Of a DNA stretch of 64,000 bases, positions 51,797-63,845 are shown one piece after another. The notes under the pieces were generated by a model. That model had not been told where the DNA came from. It ran no database searches and saw only the letters and a program-made list of their open reading frames with translations. The stretch is taken from positions 62,001 to 126,000 of the forward strand of contig NW_002475930.1 of NCBI RefSeq assembly GCF_000189635.1, given 5' to 3'. Numbering within the stretch: the stretch's first letter is position 1; each line of letters starts with the position of its first letter. The position numbers were made by a program, and so were the translations under genes. This DNA comes from Tetrahymena thermophila SB210. Lineage: Eukaryota; Ciliophora; Oligohymenophorea; Hymenostomatida; Tetrahymenidae.

Positions 51797-53915
51797 TCAA
51801 ATATTTTCAACACTCTTTTAGTTTTATGCGCTATTCAAAAATGTTGGAAGTTGATTAGGAGGTATTTCTTGATTCATAAACTTCTCTCTTTCTACTTCAT
51901 TTAAATTAGAGGCAGAATTTTTTTTCTATGCAGTACCAGGTTGTTTATTTTATTTTTCATCAAAGGTGTAAGAATGAAGATTCTAATTTTATTCTTAATC
52001 ATCTTTTTTTACCAAATTTATATATTATTAAGCCACTTGTTAGTGAGAGAGCTAGTTTGAAAACCTTAGAGTGTATCTCCAAATTAAGACTAGAACTACT
52101 AATATTAGCAGTAGTGGTACAAAAGTGTTGATGAATATCTAAAGTACAGATGTAAAGCATGAGTTGCTAGTTTTTAATTCCCTATCTTTCTAATTACATG
52201 AATTGTAGTTGTACAAAACATCTTTTCCTCTCCATCTTTTTTGATAAAAATTTTGAATTAGCTTAAACAATAGATTACAAATAATTTAAGTTAAAAGGTA
52301 AATTTTATATAAATTAACTAACTACCCTTTGACAATAAAACAGTTAATGTTAGTGGCTGGATCATATGTTATATCTAATGTGGAGTATTAAGAATTCCCA
52401 GAGAAAGGACCAAAAGTATATTGACCTCCTTTACAGCTAGGGGTTTTGTCCATAGGACTTGAAATACAATGAGGGAATCCACCAGCATCATTATTATAGC
52501 CATTGTCAAATGCTACCATATGACTATCACCAGTGATTAAAAGTACATTTTATTTAGCTTTCATTACTTCAGCCATTTTATTACCTATTATAGTTCTTTG
52601 CTCTTTAAAAGTAACCCAGTCTTTTCCTAACCACGGTATTGAGCTTACAACAACTAAATTATCAATTTTCTAATTTTATTTACACCAATCTAGTATTTCA
52701 ATCACCCACATTAGTTAATTTTAATCCATAGCCCGCACTCCATCTCTGAAATGAGTTCTTAAATCCATTATTACAAAAAGTGTTTATCCAGCAATAAAAT
52801 ACTAGTAAATACCTTCTGAATTTAAATACTATTTTAATTAAGATAAATAATAAATAATAGCAAAATATTTAGCATAAATAACTAAAGTAATAAGTGGTTA
52901 AAATAAAAATACCTTTTGAGGTAGATCTTATGGAAGATATCTTAAAGGATAGTGAGGCACATTTTTTAAGTAAACACTAGTTGCTGCTTATTTACCTGGA
53001 GATGATTCTCCAGAATTGTTATCACCAAAATCATGATCATCCCAAATGTAAACCAAACCATAATATTAGTAAAACTTGCTTTATGACTTGCTTTCAAACA
53101 TTCTATAATAAGCTATAATTTAATAAGTAAAATAAATTAATAAAAAGCATTATTTTAAAATTCATTTCTTAAATATCCTCAGAAACCAACAGAAGCTCAA
53201 ATAGTTATTATTCAAATTTAAATTTCTGATATTAAATTGTTTAAAATTGAGTTTGTATTTTGTTAAAAAGCTGAGAAAGTATTTTAAAATATATTAATTT
53301 TAAATAATTTTTTTTATTTAGGTGAATGAATGAATGAATGAATGAGCGAATAGAACTAAAAATTATAGTGAGTAGAAATAAATTATTACATTCGTCATAA
53401 AGTGTTTCTTAATTTTAAATTATATCTCCATAATAAATATCTCCCATTTAAATAAAAAATTAGTGGTCAGGAAACAGATCAATAATATCTTAGAAGACGT
53501 GGTCTTCAGAACCTGTTTTTGCGCAGCTACTGAACGAAAAACTTAAGTTTTGCTTTAGATAAGGCGTCTATAATGTTTTAAACCAGAATATTTCATAATT
53601 ATTTGTGATGTTTGAAGAATTAAACTTTGAAAGCTAATCAAAGTGAAAAAGATAATTATATTTTGTATAAGGCTTCAGGCCATCCAATGAAATTTGAATA
53701 GGATCTAGGGTTTAAACTAAAGGCAGTTGCTAAGAAATATAATTTTCAGTTTGATCTTCGAAATATATCAGATACCATTATTATACATAGATAATATGGT
53801 TTCTATTAACAAATACTTTTAGCTTTATGGACTCATGGTCTAAAGCTCCTTTCCAATGAAAGAAGAGATAACTAATTAAAGTGATGGCTTAAAATATTTA
53901 AGGAACTCCAGTCAT
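51797..53915 (-). CDS. PhoD-type metallophosphatase, membrane-anchored
   Basis: Predicted 566 aa. Exons 53915-53390, 53112-52913, 52828-52319 and 52261-51797; introns 277, 84 and 57 nt. PhoD/alkaline-phosphatase-D enzymes are metal-dependent phosphoesterases. Visible metal and substrate motifs, in order: FSSCAKTGS (129-135), QMGDIYYGD (156-164), YIWDDHDFGDNN (197-208), MDLRTHFRDG (263-272) and LLITGDSHMVAFDNG (338-352). The FYQKRWRGKDVLYNY block near 417-431 is typical of the eukaryotic branch. Residues ~8-20 are a hydrophobic N-terminus that can act as signal peptide, and 454-473 (FINTFVPLLLILVVLVLIW) a membrane span. That places the catalytic domain outside or in a lumen, with a ~90-residue Gln-rich cytosolic tail. 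The last donor was chosen to keep the frame into exon 4 and is the least certain junction. Confidence 0.9.
53323..53346. repeat. (GAAT)n repeat inside the phosphatase intron 1
   Basis: Five to six GAAT units within the 277-nt first intron of the PhoD-type gene. Confidence 0.85.
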
Positions 53916-54456
53916 TTTTAAACTTTTTTTGCTTTTAAATTGATAGAAAATCTTAAAGTATTTTTAATCTAATAATTAATTCTCTTACTTTACTATTAAC
54001 TCCTAATTATATATAATCAGAACCAAAAAAAGAGAGGCAGACAAACAAAAGAACAAACAATAGTAAAAATATTTGAGCTATTAATGAATAAATTATTATT
54101 TAAGCAAATAGTGAAATATATATCGAGTTTAATACTGATATTATTTTCAACAACAATTTATTGATTAATAAATATCTTACAATTTAAATAACATAAATTA
54201 ATATGAAAAGATATATTTATTTTTTCATTTTTAAAACAATGGTGAAGTTTAAAATAAATATTAAAACTTAATAAATATCATTAAAAAATTTAAACATATT
54301 TTTCATTCCATTTTTATCAAAAAATAAATTGTTTGATTAAAAATTAATTTAACTTAGCTAACTTTTAAAAGCAGTTAAAATAAAATAAATTGTAACTCAA
54401 AATTAGAGGAAAACATAATATTGATGAAATAATTAATTTTTTGGTTAGTTAGACTT
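53916..54456. other. Intergenic spacer
   Basis: About 0.5 kb A/T-rich promoter side of the phosphatase gene and 3' flank of the sorting-receptor gene. Confidence 0.65.
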
Positions 54457-57400
54457 TCATTTTTTATTCTTGTTAGAAGTTTAGGTATCGTTGAGAGCAA
54501 AATAATTAGAAATAGCCAAGTTAACTTGAGGTCCCATAGATTCGCTTATTTCCTTTTTAACCATTCTTTTGTAAATGAAAAGTATTATCAACATAATACC
54601 CAAAATGAGAACTATGATGAAGATTATCAATCCAACACGCATCTCTGATTAGGAAGGAGCGTTCTCTTTTATTTTCTCTATTTTAATTAATGCAAAAAAT
54701 TTTAGTAATTTTTATAAAAAATAAAATATTTACTATTCCTGAATTCTTTCCATTCCCTGTAGGAATCAAAGCAACTTTCAGGTTTGGGTACTAAAGAAGA
54801 ACAAATATATTCATAAATTGCTGAATCTTGAGTTACATCACCCTTTATTTATATTAAATATATTTAGAGTTTTTTATAATTTATTTATTTATTTATTTAA
54901 AAAAATAATTATTATTTAACTAAAATTTATTCGTATAATAATTTTAATCAATTATGATTTTGTTAAAATAATAATGTTACAGTGAAATGTAATTCAAAAA
55001 TAAAAGAAAAAGAAAATTACTCTGAAATGGTCTCCGTTTAAAATAAGAGTAGGAAGAATGCTTACAGATTGATAATATTATTTCTTTCTTTCTGTTTCAA
55101 AGATTTCATTATCATTAATGGCGTATTCATCATCAGTAGTGCTTTTAGGAACAAATGATTCACTGAAAGAAGTTCTGAATTATCTCAATTAATTAGGAGT
55201 TAATCCTGAAAAGCCAATAACTCTTTCTGAACATTCAGAGATTTTAACTTCTTACTTTTCAACACAATTCTTTTTAAAAAGTAAAATATATTTCCACCAA
55301 GCTTCTTAATCAAGTTAAAATAGTAAAATTTGTCTTAAATCTTCAAGCACAACTTCTCTATTGTGTAAATCGTTGCCACCAATTTCTTTTCATTAAATTA
55401 AAATTGATTGTCAAATATATTCTTTAAATTACTAAAAATAAATCTTACAGAACTCAGGATTGCAGAATTTGCCTCTAGAAATACAATGTTCTTTTTGCTT
55501 AGTTTCGTCATTATCTGATTAAGTTATATAGTGAGGAGTGAAATCAATTTCAACATTGTCATGCTTTAAGTCAAGATAGTGCTTATGGAAGTTTATCAAA
55601 AACTCATAGGATGACAAGTCCATAGAACTCATCCAAAATTTAATTTTGTTCTTTTCTTTTCCTTATGGCTATTAAAAAAGTAAATATAATTATTGCTATT
55701 TAGTAAGTGAATTTTATTTAAATTGAATATTTATAAATGAGAAACGAATTTATTATAAATATCTTCATATATGCTATTGAATTAATTAAGAAATTTTGCT
55801 CTATAAAATTTAAATCTTTTTAACAGAAATATTTGTTTAAAAAAGATTATTTTTATTATAAATTTCAAAAATATCTAATTTTGTAGATATTTATTTTAAA
55901 TCCTAAAACATTAAAAAAATTATAATTATATCCTATCATTTAATTTAATTTATATTTGATTATAATTTTCAATATTTTTTTCGTACTATCTATTTATTTA
56001 TTTCACTTTGCTCTCAAAAGAAATTATGTTTGTTATGTATGAATTACAAAATTTACACAAGTCCATCATCCATCTGTATATTTAAATTTTTTATTTAGAT
56101 TTTAAAAGATTAAATGTGTTTTTTAAATCTTATAATTTAATATTCAATGATGACTTAATTATGTTTTTTTGTTTACTTCTTTTTAAATACTGCTTATAAA
56201 ATTTTTTTATTTTATTTGAAGATATTAATTTAAATCTGAAAAAGCTAATATTGAGTATAGGACGTAAGTAAGTAAATAAATAATACTTAATCATTAAATT
56301 TAATATATTGTTGATTGTGCTCTTATCTATCTATTTATCATTTTCTTCAATAAAGAATTTATTTATTTTTAATTACAAATGCCTTATAAGTCTATGGAGA
56401 TATAGACTTATTATTTAAATCTTAAAATCTATTTTTAAATAAACTTATCTGTAAGCATTATAAACTTTATAAATTTATTATGAGATTAAATTATTTATTT
56501 TTTCAATTAATCTCTTTAAATTAATTCAATAATTTTTTACTAAAATGATTTCTAATTATAAATATTTCATTTTTAAAAACTTACTCTTTAGAATTCTATT
56601 TTTATTCTTATTGGTTCATCTTTATTATTACTAACATAGTTTAAGATAGTGTCTCCTGTTTTTTTAGTAACAAAGATTGTAGATATCATCAATCCCTTTC
56701 CTTTTTTGTAAATAAAATAAGACATTTTTACAGTATTTTATCTTCAGTAATTAAAATTTAAATGTAAAATAAAGTTTCCAAGTATAATATGGTTTATTTA
56801 TCTAAATTAATCATTTACCACTGTGATCAGACTAATCCATTAATACGATGTCATTAACCCCTTCATTTTTTTTGTCATTAAATATTATAGCTACTTTTCC
56901 ATTAGAATTTTAGGCATTTCGACTTTTGCTTACGAAAGAGCACTATCCTCTTTCAATTAAATAAGCAATAGCAGAGTTTTGATTTAACTATGATTCTTCT
57001 GTGTTTTCTAAGTTCAACTTATAATATTTCAATGAAAAAATTATATAGGATTAGCTTTACAAAATTATTTTTATATAAATAAATTATGAATTTTAAGATT
57101 TATAACTGCGCAATCCTGTAAGAATCTAATATCTGATTAATATATATTTTGATACTGCCATTAAATAGATATAACTAATTTTATCATTTTTTTACATCAT
57201 ATTTTGAGGAAATGCTTTAGCAACCATTAAGTGGATCAGGAATAGCAATAACACCATAAAAAGTAGAGCCATAAGGATTATTACCGTAATTTGCTAAGGA
57301 ATATCCAATTTCATCTCCTATAAAACATATAATTTTTTTGAGTATATTTATTTTTTATAGATAATTAAAAAATGCTTTTGCTAGTTTGAATATAAGCTTA

Positions 57401-57519
57401 TCAATAAATATGATTTATATAATACCTAGTTAATCTGCTAGTGCTTAAGGTGATATGATTGATAATTTGCTTTAAACTAGAGCTATTACAAACACTAATA
57501 AAATTATTCTTTTTATCAT
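54457..57519 (-). CDS. Vacuolar-sorting-receptor-like protein (PA domain, YxxPhi tail)
   Basis: Predicted 481 aa. Exons 57519-57426, 57317-57196, 57017-56819, 56700-56585, 55668-55449, 55385-55021, 54842-54734 and 54677-54457; introns 108, 178, 118, 916, 63, 178 and 56 nt. Residues 1-20 are a signal peptide. About 45-170 form a protease-associated (PA) domain: NYGNNPYGSTFYGV, IPDPLNGC, AIAYLIERGQCSF, KVAIIFNDK, GLMISTIFVTKKTGD. The middle matches plant VSR/BP-80 receptors: KFWMSSMD, FTPHYIT, CISRGKFCNPEF, REVVLEDLRQI, SILPTLILNGDHFR. One span at 423-444 is followed by a 37-residue tail with YFAL (467-470), a YxxPhi clathrin-adaptor motif. Such receptors bind luminal hydrolases and carry them from the Golgi to lysosome-like compartments. 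The EGF-like repeats of plant VSRs are missing. Confidence 0.9.
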
Positions 57520-58936
57520 TTTATCTTTTAAATTAATAAATTTTCTTTTCAAAAATCTTAAATATTAATAATCTTTAGATTTCAAACAACCAATTTTTAT
57601 TTATTAGATTTTTTTTACCGATAAGAAAATTTAACTAATATTTTGAACAGAAAAAGCAGCAAAAATGAATTGAGAAAAGCTAATTTTTTTTTTTGCTTAT
57701 TTTTAAAAAATGATATTTAAAAATATAGTTAAACAGAATGCTAAAGATTTTTAGAATATTAAATATTTATTTATTTATTTATAAAAATAATAGCATTTAT
57801 GTATCCACAAACAAAGCATTTTTCATCTACTTTTACAAAATAAAGAAGTAGAATAAGGAACCATTTTACAAGGAATTTAGTATAACTATAATTTTTAAAG
57901 CAAGCTGAAACATTAGATATTAGTATAATAATAAAATAATAAAGGTTTAATCATTCAATTTAATATTTTAAATTTAAAAAAATATCAAAAGGTGGAAAAG
58001 AATAAAATTTATCTGATTCATAAAAAATATAAATTGAGTAATAATAAAATTATTCAGGAAATTTTATTTCTTAAAATTTTCCAATTTATTTTTTGAAATT
58101 AGTAATGTCATTAAATTGTCCATAAAAAAACAATAAACAGCTTTTTAAATATAATTAAAAAATTAAAAAACATATTTAGCTAATATATCAATATGTAATT
58201 ATATTTTTTATATCAAATTTAACTAGAATATTCTTAATTGATGAATCTATTAAGATTTAATTTTTATTAAAATTTATTTTACTTTTAATAAAAATATTTA
58301 TTTTGAATAAATTTTACAAACTGAATTAATTAAAAGATTTAACTTAAATGAATTCAGTTTTTATGTGAAATTTCCTTCTTTATTAAAGTTAAAAATAAAA
58401 TATCGAGCAATTTTTTTTGAAAGAAAAGTGAGTTAGTATATTAAAATAACAGAAAATAAATTGTTAGTTTAATCATTTATTTAGATTTTTATTGATGAAT
58501 CAAGTTACTAATTTTAAAATGATACTTAAATTTATTAGATTAATCAAATTTTCTGGAAAATTTCTGACTGAAAAACATCTATTTATTTAATAAGCAGATG
58601 TCTTGATTTGAATATAAAGAAAAAAAGCGAAAACATATTTGGATAAAACAAACAAAATACTTTTTGGATATAATATATTAATAAAATAATTTATTTTAAG
58701 GTTTTAAAATGATTAAAAATATTCGTAAAATTTTAAATTTGAGATTGTAATAAAATGAGTTCATTAAGAGATATTAGATAGGAAATAATTAATTAATTAA
58801 TTAATTTTGGTTATAGCTTAGTTTGTTTGAATAATAGATAGATTTTTAGTTAATTAATTAGCAAGTTAGAAAGAAATTTTGTAGCGTTAGAATTTTAAAG
58901 ATGGTAAAATTTGTTATTATTAAATAATTTTATATT
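57520..58936. other. Intergenic spacer
   Basis: About 1.4 kb between two minus-strand genes, with a short AATT repeat near 58787-58806. No gene is seen. Confidence 0.65.
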
Positions 58937-60772
58937 TCAATTTGTTAATTAAGTCTGTTTAAAAGGGTATTTAGTTAGTTTTTATTGCTTAGAATGTTAA
59001 GGTATTTCTACATATTCACACCTTCTAAGCTACTTTTTTTCAGCATATTGAGGGCCATAAATATCTTTGTAATACCTTTCTAAAAATGATTAAGATTCTT
59101 GAGAGTAATAGAAGTCGCATTCTTCATCATCTTTGTCATCGAAAATGGACCTGGTTCCTCTTGATCTCCTTATTTGATATATTTTTAAAAGATCTTCTTC
59201 TTCTACATCTATTCTAACGAATAGCAAAGTGTTGCAGAGTTTTGTGTTGAAATTATGTTGCTTATCGAATTCATAAGAGAGATTATGAGTTTCTACTGTT
59301 GTATTCCCAGTGAAAACGATGTTATCGTGTGTTGTAAAAATCATTTCTCCAGATCTTGACAACCCTTCCTCCTTTACTGACCAAGGGTAATTTGTAAAGT
59401 ATGGAAACATAAACTTTACTTTGCAGTCATAATGAACGTTTTCCATGAATCCTTTTCTCAAGATATGCTATTTATATTCATTTATAGTTAAACCCATAAG
59501 TTCACAGTATCCTTTGGTAAATCCATAGCTATCAATTTTGAGATTACCATTATTCTGCCAATCAATAACATAAGTTTTAAAATAAATAAAATCTAATGGG
59601 TTTTATGAAGACAATATTTTATCTTTTACTTAGTAGCTTGCTTTTAATCTTTCTTTCATAAAATTAAGATCTATTTCTCTACTATCTATGTTGTTGTTAT
59701 TATTATTATAGCACTCTTGAATTAGCGAGGTATAGCTGCTGGATTCATCATCGCTTTCTGGGAACATATTATGCTTATTACTATAACACATGCAAGTTTG
59801 ATCATATATTGAGCAGTAACATTTTTTACTTTAGCTGGCAGAACTCTTTTTTGATTCTGATGAATTAATTTAATTTATAATTAGGCTGGCTTCTTGAGTT
59901 AACTAGTTAACTCTATCTTAGAAATTCTGAATTTTGAAAGCTAAATCGAGTAATTAATTGTTACCTTTACTCTCTAAAAAATCAACCAAAAAGTTAAATT
60001 TGTTTGCAGCTGTGTACTTTGATTGCAGAGTAGCTTCAATCATCATTCCATTTTGAAAACTTCGAACCTCAACAATCTTTTTGAATGTGTTGTATATACA
60101 ATTCCTTTATCTTATTTAACCACTTTCCACTTCTTTTATGTAGTAATCCAAGCTGAAAGGAACATCACAAAAAAGTTCAAACAAATTGTATTGCTAAAAT
60201 CTTAAAGTATCAATTAATTAATATGAAATATCTCTCTCTCTCTACTTATTAATATTAGCGATTTGTAAAGAGTTACTAAATTACCCCTGTTCTTCTAAAT
60301 CAATTAAGTATAAAGAAGAATTTTAATTGCTCTGATTCTCACTTTTTTTACATTAAGAAGAGTGACGATTTCTATTATTGTTTAGCTATATCGTAGTTGA
60401 AGATAGCTGCTGCTAATTCTGATGCTAACAGTACTGAATATTTTTAGAGCATTTTCGACAAACCAATTCATTTTCTTATTCCTCTATATCCTCCTACTCC
60501 ATACCCATATTAGGATCTAAGTAAAAACATGCCTATTATAAATAATCGAGACCAGCTTCCTAACAACCACTAGTACCATACTATACACTATTTGTAATTT
60601 CAGGATTAGAAATAGATGACGAAAGGTTATTTTAATCTTCTAATCTAATTTAGTTTACATAAAGGGCATTTTATTTATCTATATTATCACTGTTCATATT
60701 AAATGAATAGTTTTTCGTATTTTATTTTGTTGCAGAAGTATTTTCTTCAAATTAAAACTCTTCAAACTCCAT
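58937..60772 (-). CDS. Single-exon protein, possibly with a PAS-like fold
   Basis: Predicted 611 aa without introns. The N-terminal ~170 residues are Asn/Gln/Ser-rich with a small Cys/His group (CRKCSKNIQYCQH) that could hold a metal. Residues ~185-310 are helical, starting at a basic helix (NINKQREREIFHINQLIDTL) and ending in a Ser/Cys-rich linker (CYCSIYDQTCMCY). The C-terminal ~200 residues look folded: DWQNNGNLKIDSYGFTKGYC, then GLTINEYKQHILRKGFMENVH, and beta strands such as GEMIFTTHDNIVFTGN and LLFVRIDVEEED. That order of helices and strands recalls PAS domains of regulatory proteins, but the similarity is weak. The coding frame is solid; the family is a guess. Confidence 0.82.
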
Positions 60773-62117
60773 ATCTCAAGTCAATTAATTACTCCTTTTT
60801 GATGAAAGTTTTATTCTTATTATTTTCTTTTAAAATTAAAAATTGGTTTAATCTAAAAAAACAAAATAAATATAATTAATTATTCTTCTTTTTTTATTAT
60901 AATTAATAATCGATCCCTAATTTACTATTTAATATAGAATGTGGTAAAGAAATTTGATTGAAAATTTACATTTAATTCTTTCTCTGTTTACCATAGAAAC
61001 TCATTTTTAAAAATTACTCATAAATAAATGGCAGGTAGACAAGATTGCTTTTTCTGCTGTTTTACAATTCAATTTACTTTTGAAGTTATTTGTTTTTGAT
61101 TTTATAAATTAAATTGATGTCTTAATTGTAGTAATATTCATTTTTTCATAATATAAAAAAATCCTCTGTAAAATCTACTTTACCAATATGATTTTTTAAA
61201 TCTATTATTCTTTTAACGAATCGCACAGCTCAATAAAAAATCTTTTAAATTTATTTTATGACAGCGTACACAGTCAAGTTTTTAACATGAAACAAAATAA
61301 GTAAAAAATTTTTTTAGGAATATTTAACATTAATCTTTTACTTAAATTAAGGCAGTCGTCATATTCATTAGGACTATTCAAAAAAAAAAAAAATAATCAA
61401 AATTTAATTAAGAAAAATTTATTTAAAACATATAAATATTGGAATTTTTATTATTATTGTTTTCAAAATTCATACAGCCTAATTAATCAAACAAGAGCAT
61501 ACTCTCTCTCATATTTTTTAAAAAAATAAATTTTCTAATCCATAGATAGTTAATCTATACTAAAAATATTTAAAATTAGGCGTAATTTTAACATAGACAC
61601 TAATGCGTTTTTTTATTTTTTATTTTAAACAACTACAAAAGATACATATTTTATTTTAGATTAGCAATCATTTAATTAAATTAAATATCACTAATTAGGT
61701 ATTAATTATTTATTATCTTAAAAAAATAATGATAGTGAATTAAAAATATTTGTATTTGTTTTTTGCAAAAATTTAACTATCCATTAAGCCATTTAAAATT
61801 TTGTCATAAATGAAAACATATCATTGAGTATCTTTTGCATTAATTGCTTTAGTAAAAATAATTTTTTTAAACAACTATAAATGCATAACATCAAATTTAA
61901 CTAAACACAAAATATCTTATAAAATATTCTCAGAATTGGTTATGAAACTATTTGAATAACTTAATTTAATTATTTATCAATTTATTTATTTTAATTATTT
62001 GTTTATTTATTTTATTTTTGATTGGAAAGAAAAAAAAACTGATTATATTGATTGATTTATCTACTGTAAAAATTATCTTATTGGGTTGAATAATTTCAGT
62101 AATTTATTCATTTTGTT
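60773..62117. other. Intergenic spacer
   Basis: About 1.3 kb A/T-rich region between two minus-strand genes. Nothing is recognised. Confidence 0.65.
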
Positions 62118-63845
62118 TCAGTTAATATATTGCTTAACAAATTCCAAAAGGGCATAACCATTTGAGTGTTAAGAAACATAAAGCTGTGGGTGAGTTTATT
62201 ATTGATGTGAATTAGCCCATTATATAAGCTATTGCTCACTATTCGAGACACATATAGAGAAATTTGCTAACTTTAGCATTCCATCATCATTCATTGTGTC
62301 TCCAAAAGCAGCAATAACAATATCATTATCTTGCTTATTGATGAGTATATCTTCATATTTGAATTATTTGCTTTTTATTTATTAGGCCTTATTTTGTATG
62401 AACTCTAGCTACTCGCTCATATTGCGTTTTTACTCCTCTAGAAGTCTTTGCTGACCTGTTAAATCATCCTTAAATATTATTTTCTAATTTCTCATTTATA
62501 TGTAAGGGTAATAAACTTTATGAAGGAGATACTCAAGAGCCAGCCCTTTATCAGTAATTTAAGGTACTATTTCAACATGCATCAGATTTTACTTTTCCCT
62601 AATTACTGCATTAAACCCTATGCCTATTTCATTAAGTTCTTACTCTATTTATTTAAACTCATTCTCTCTCTCATAAAATACACTAATTTCGCTATTGTAT
62701 CTTAGAGACCATACTTCAGGATCATTCCTAACTTTAAATTTCAACCAACTTGATAACTTTTGCATCTTTTCAAATATTATTTATGGTTACCAAATCTTAG
62801 CTAGCTCCATTAGCCATTACTTATCTAGATACAATATACCTTTTGTATAGTCTTTCAAATAAATATATGAACCACATCTACCTATATAGTAATCAGGCAT
62901 AATTAAACTCTCTCTTTTCATCAAGAGATTAAAAGGGTGGATTCCTCTTCCTGAGTTATATATCAATTTACAGGATTTATCAAACCAAAAGTATTTAATC
63001 CAGTACTTCATGAATTCAAGTGTTGCTTCAGGTTTACCACAAAGAGTACCACCTAGATCTGTTGTTATAATTAAGCTCTTTCTATTTGATCTCTATTCTA
63101 CTTCTATTAACTCTTAGTTATAGACTACTAACCTCTTTACATTATTATTTTAGTTGTTCTATCCCTCATCAACTTGATTATTTATATTATAATAGGGATT
63201 TTTAAATATGAGTTCTTTAAATTATTCTGATGATTAATCTACATGATTAATTATTACTTATTCTTTTTATTGGCATGGTTTTACTTCATATTTATCTTAC
63301 TATTTCTAGGTAGAGCTTTCTTATTAATTATTTTAGACTTAGTTCTATGAAAAAACAACTAAATTGCCTTTTTATTGGTTTATTTCATCTAAAATTACCT
63401 CTTAGTTATTTTAAACAATTTGTTTCGCTTGTAAATCATCTTAATTTGCTTTAATGCTTAGTTGAGTGTCTGTAGAATTTATATTTTTGTTTTCTACATG
63501 TTTTATTTATATGAATTAGCAATTGGACTGTAAGTAACCTTTATAAACATTGAATGCTCTTTTAGTTCTTTTCATTTCCTATGAGTTGATCAGCTATTTC
63601 TGCTCATTATCTTCTTTAATTTATTCTAAAATAAATGGAGGTTTATGATTAACTAAGTTTTCTGCATTAAACTACACACTTTCATCATAAGTAGAAGGTA
63701 AACATTAAAAATCAAAATAATATAATATGACAGAATATTGGTTTTATTGCATGCTGATTGAGACATTAGTTGACCTGTTTAAATTTTATTCTTTTTGATT
63801 TTCTAATGGAAACTTCAATTCATTTATAATAACGTTGTTGTCCAT
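62118..63845 (-). CDS. HAD-superfamily phosphatase-like protein (sucrose-phosphatase/Cof type)
   Basis: Single exon, 575 aa; an in-frame TGA directly precedes the start ATG. Residues 1-255 are a Gln/Asn-rich extension with no known domain. Residues 256-575 are a HAD hydrolase with a type-II-like cap: motif I IITTDLGGTL (259-268), motif II YNSGR (296-300), the motif III lysine in ITDKGLALEYL (430-440), and motif IV FGDTMNDDGM (514-523). The spacing and the VEIVPQITDKG block fit the sucrose-6-phosphate-phosphatase/Cof branch, which removes phosphate from sugar phosphates. Motif I normally reads DxD, but the second Asp, the usual general acid/base, is Gly265 here, so activity may be reduced or changed. 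Substrate unknown. Confidence 0.88.
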
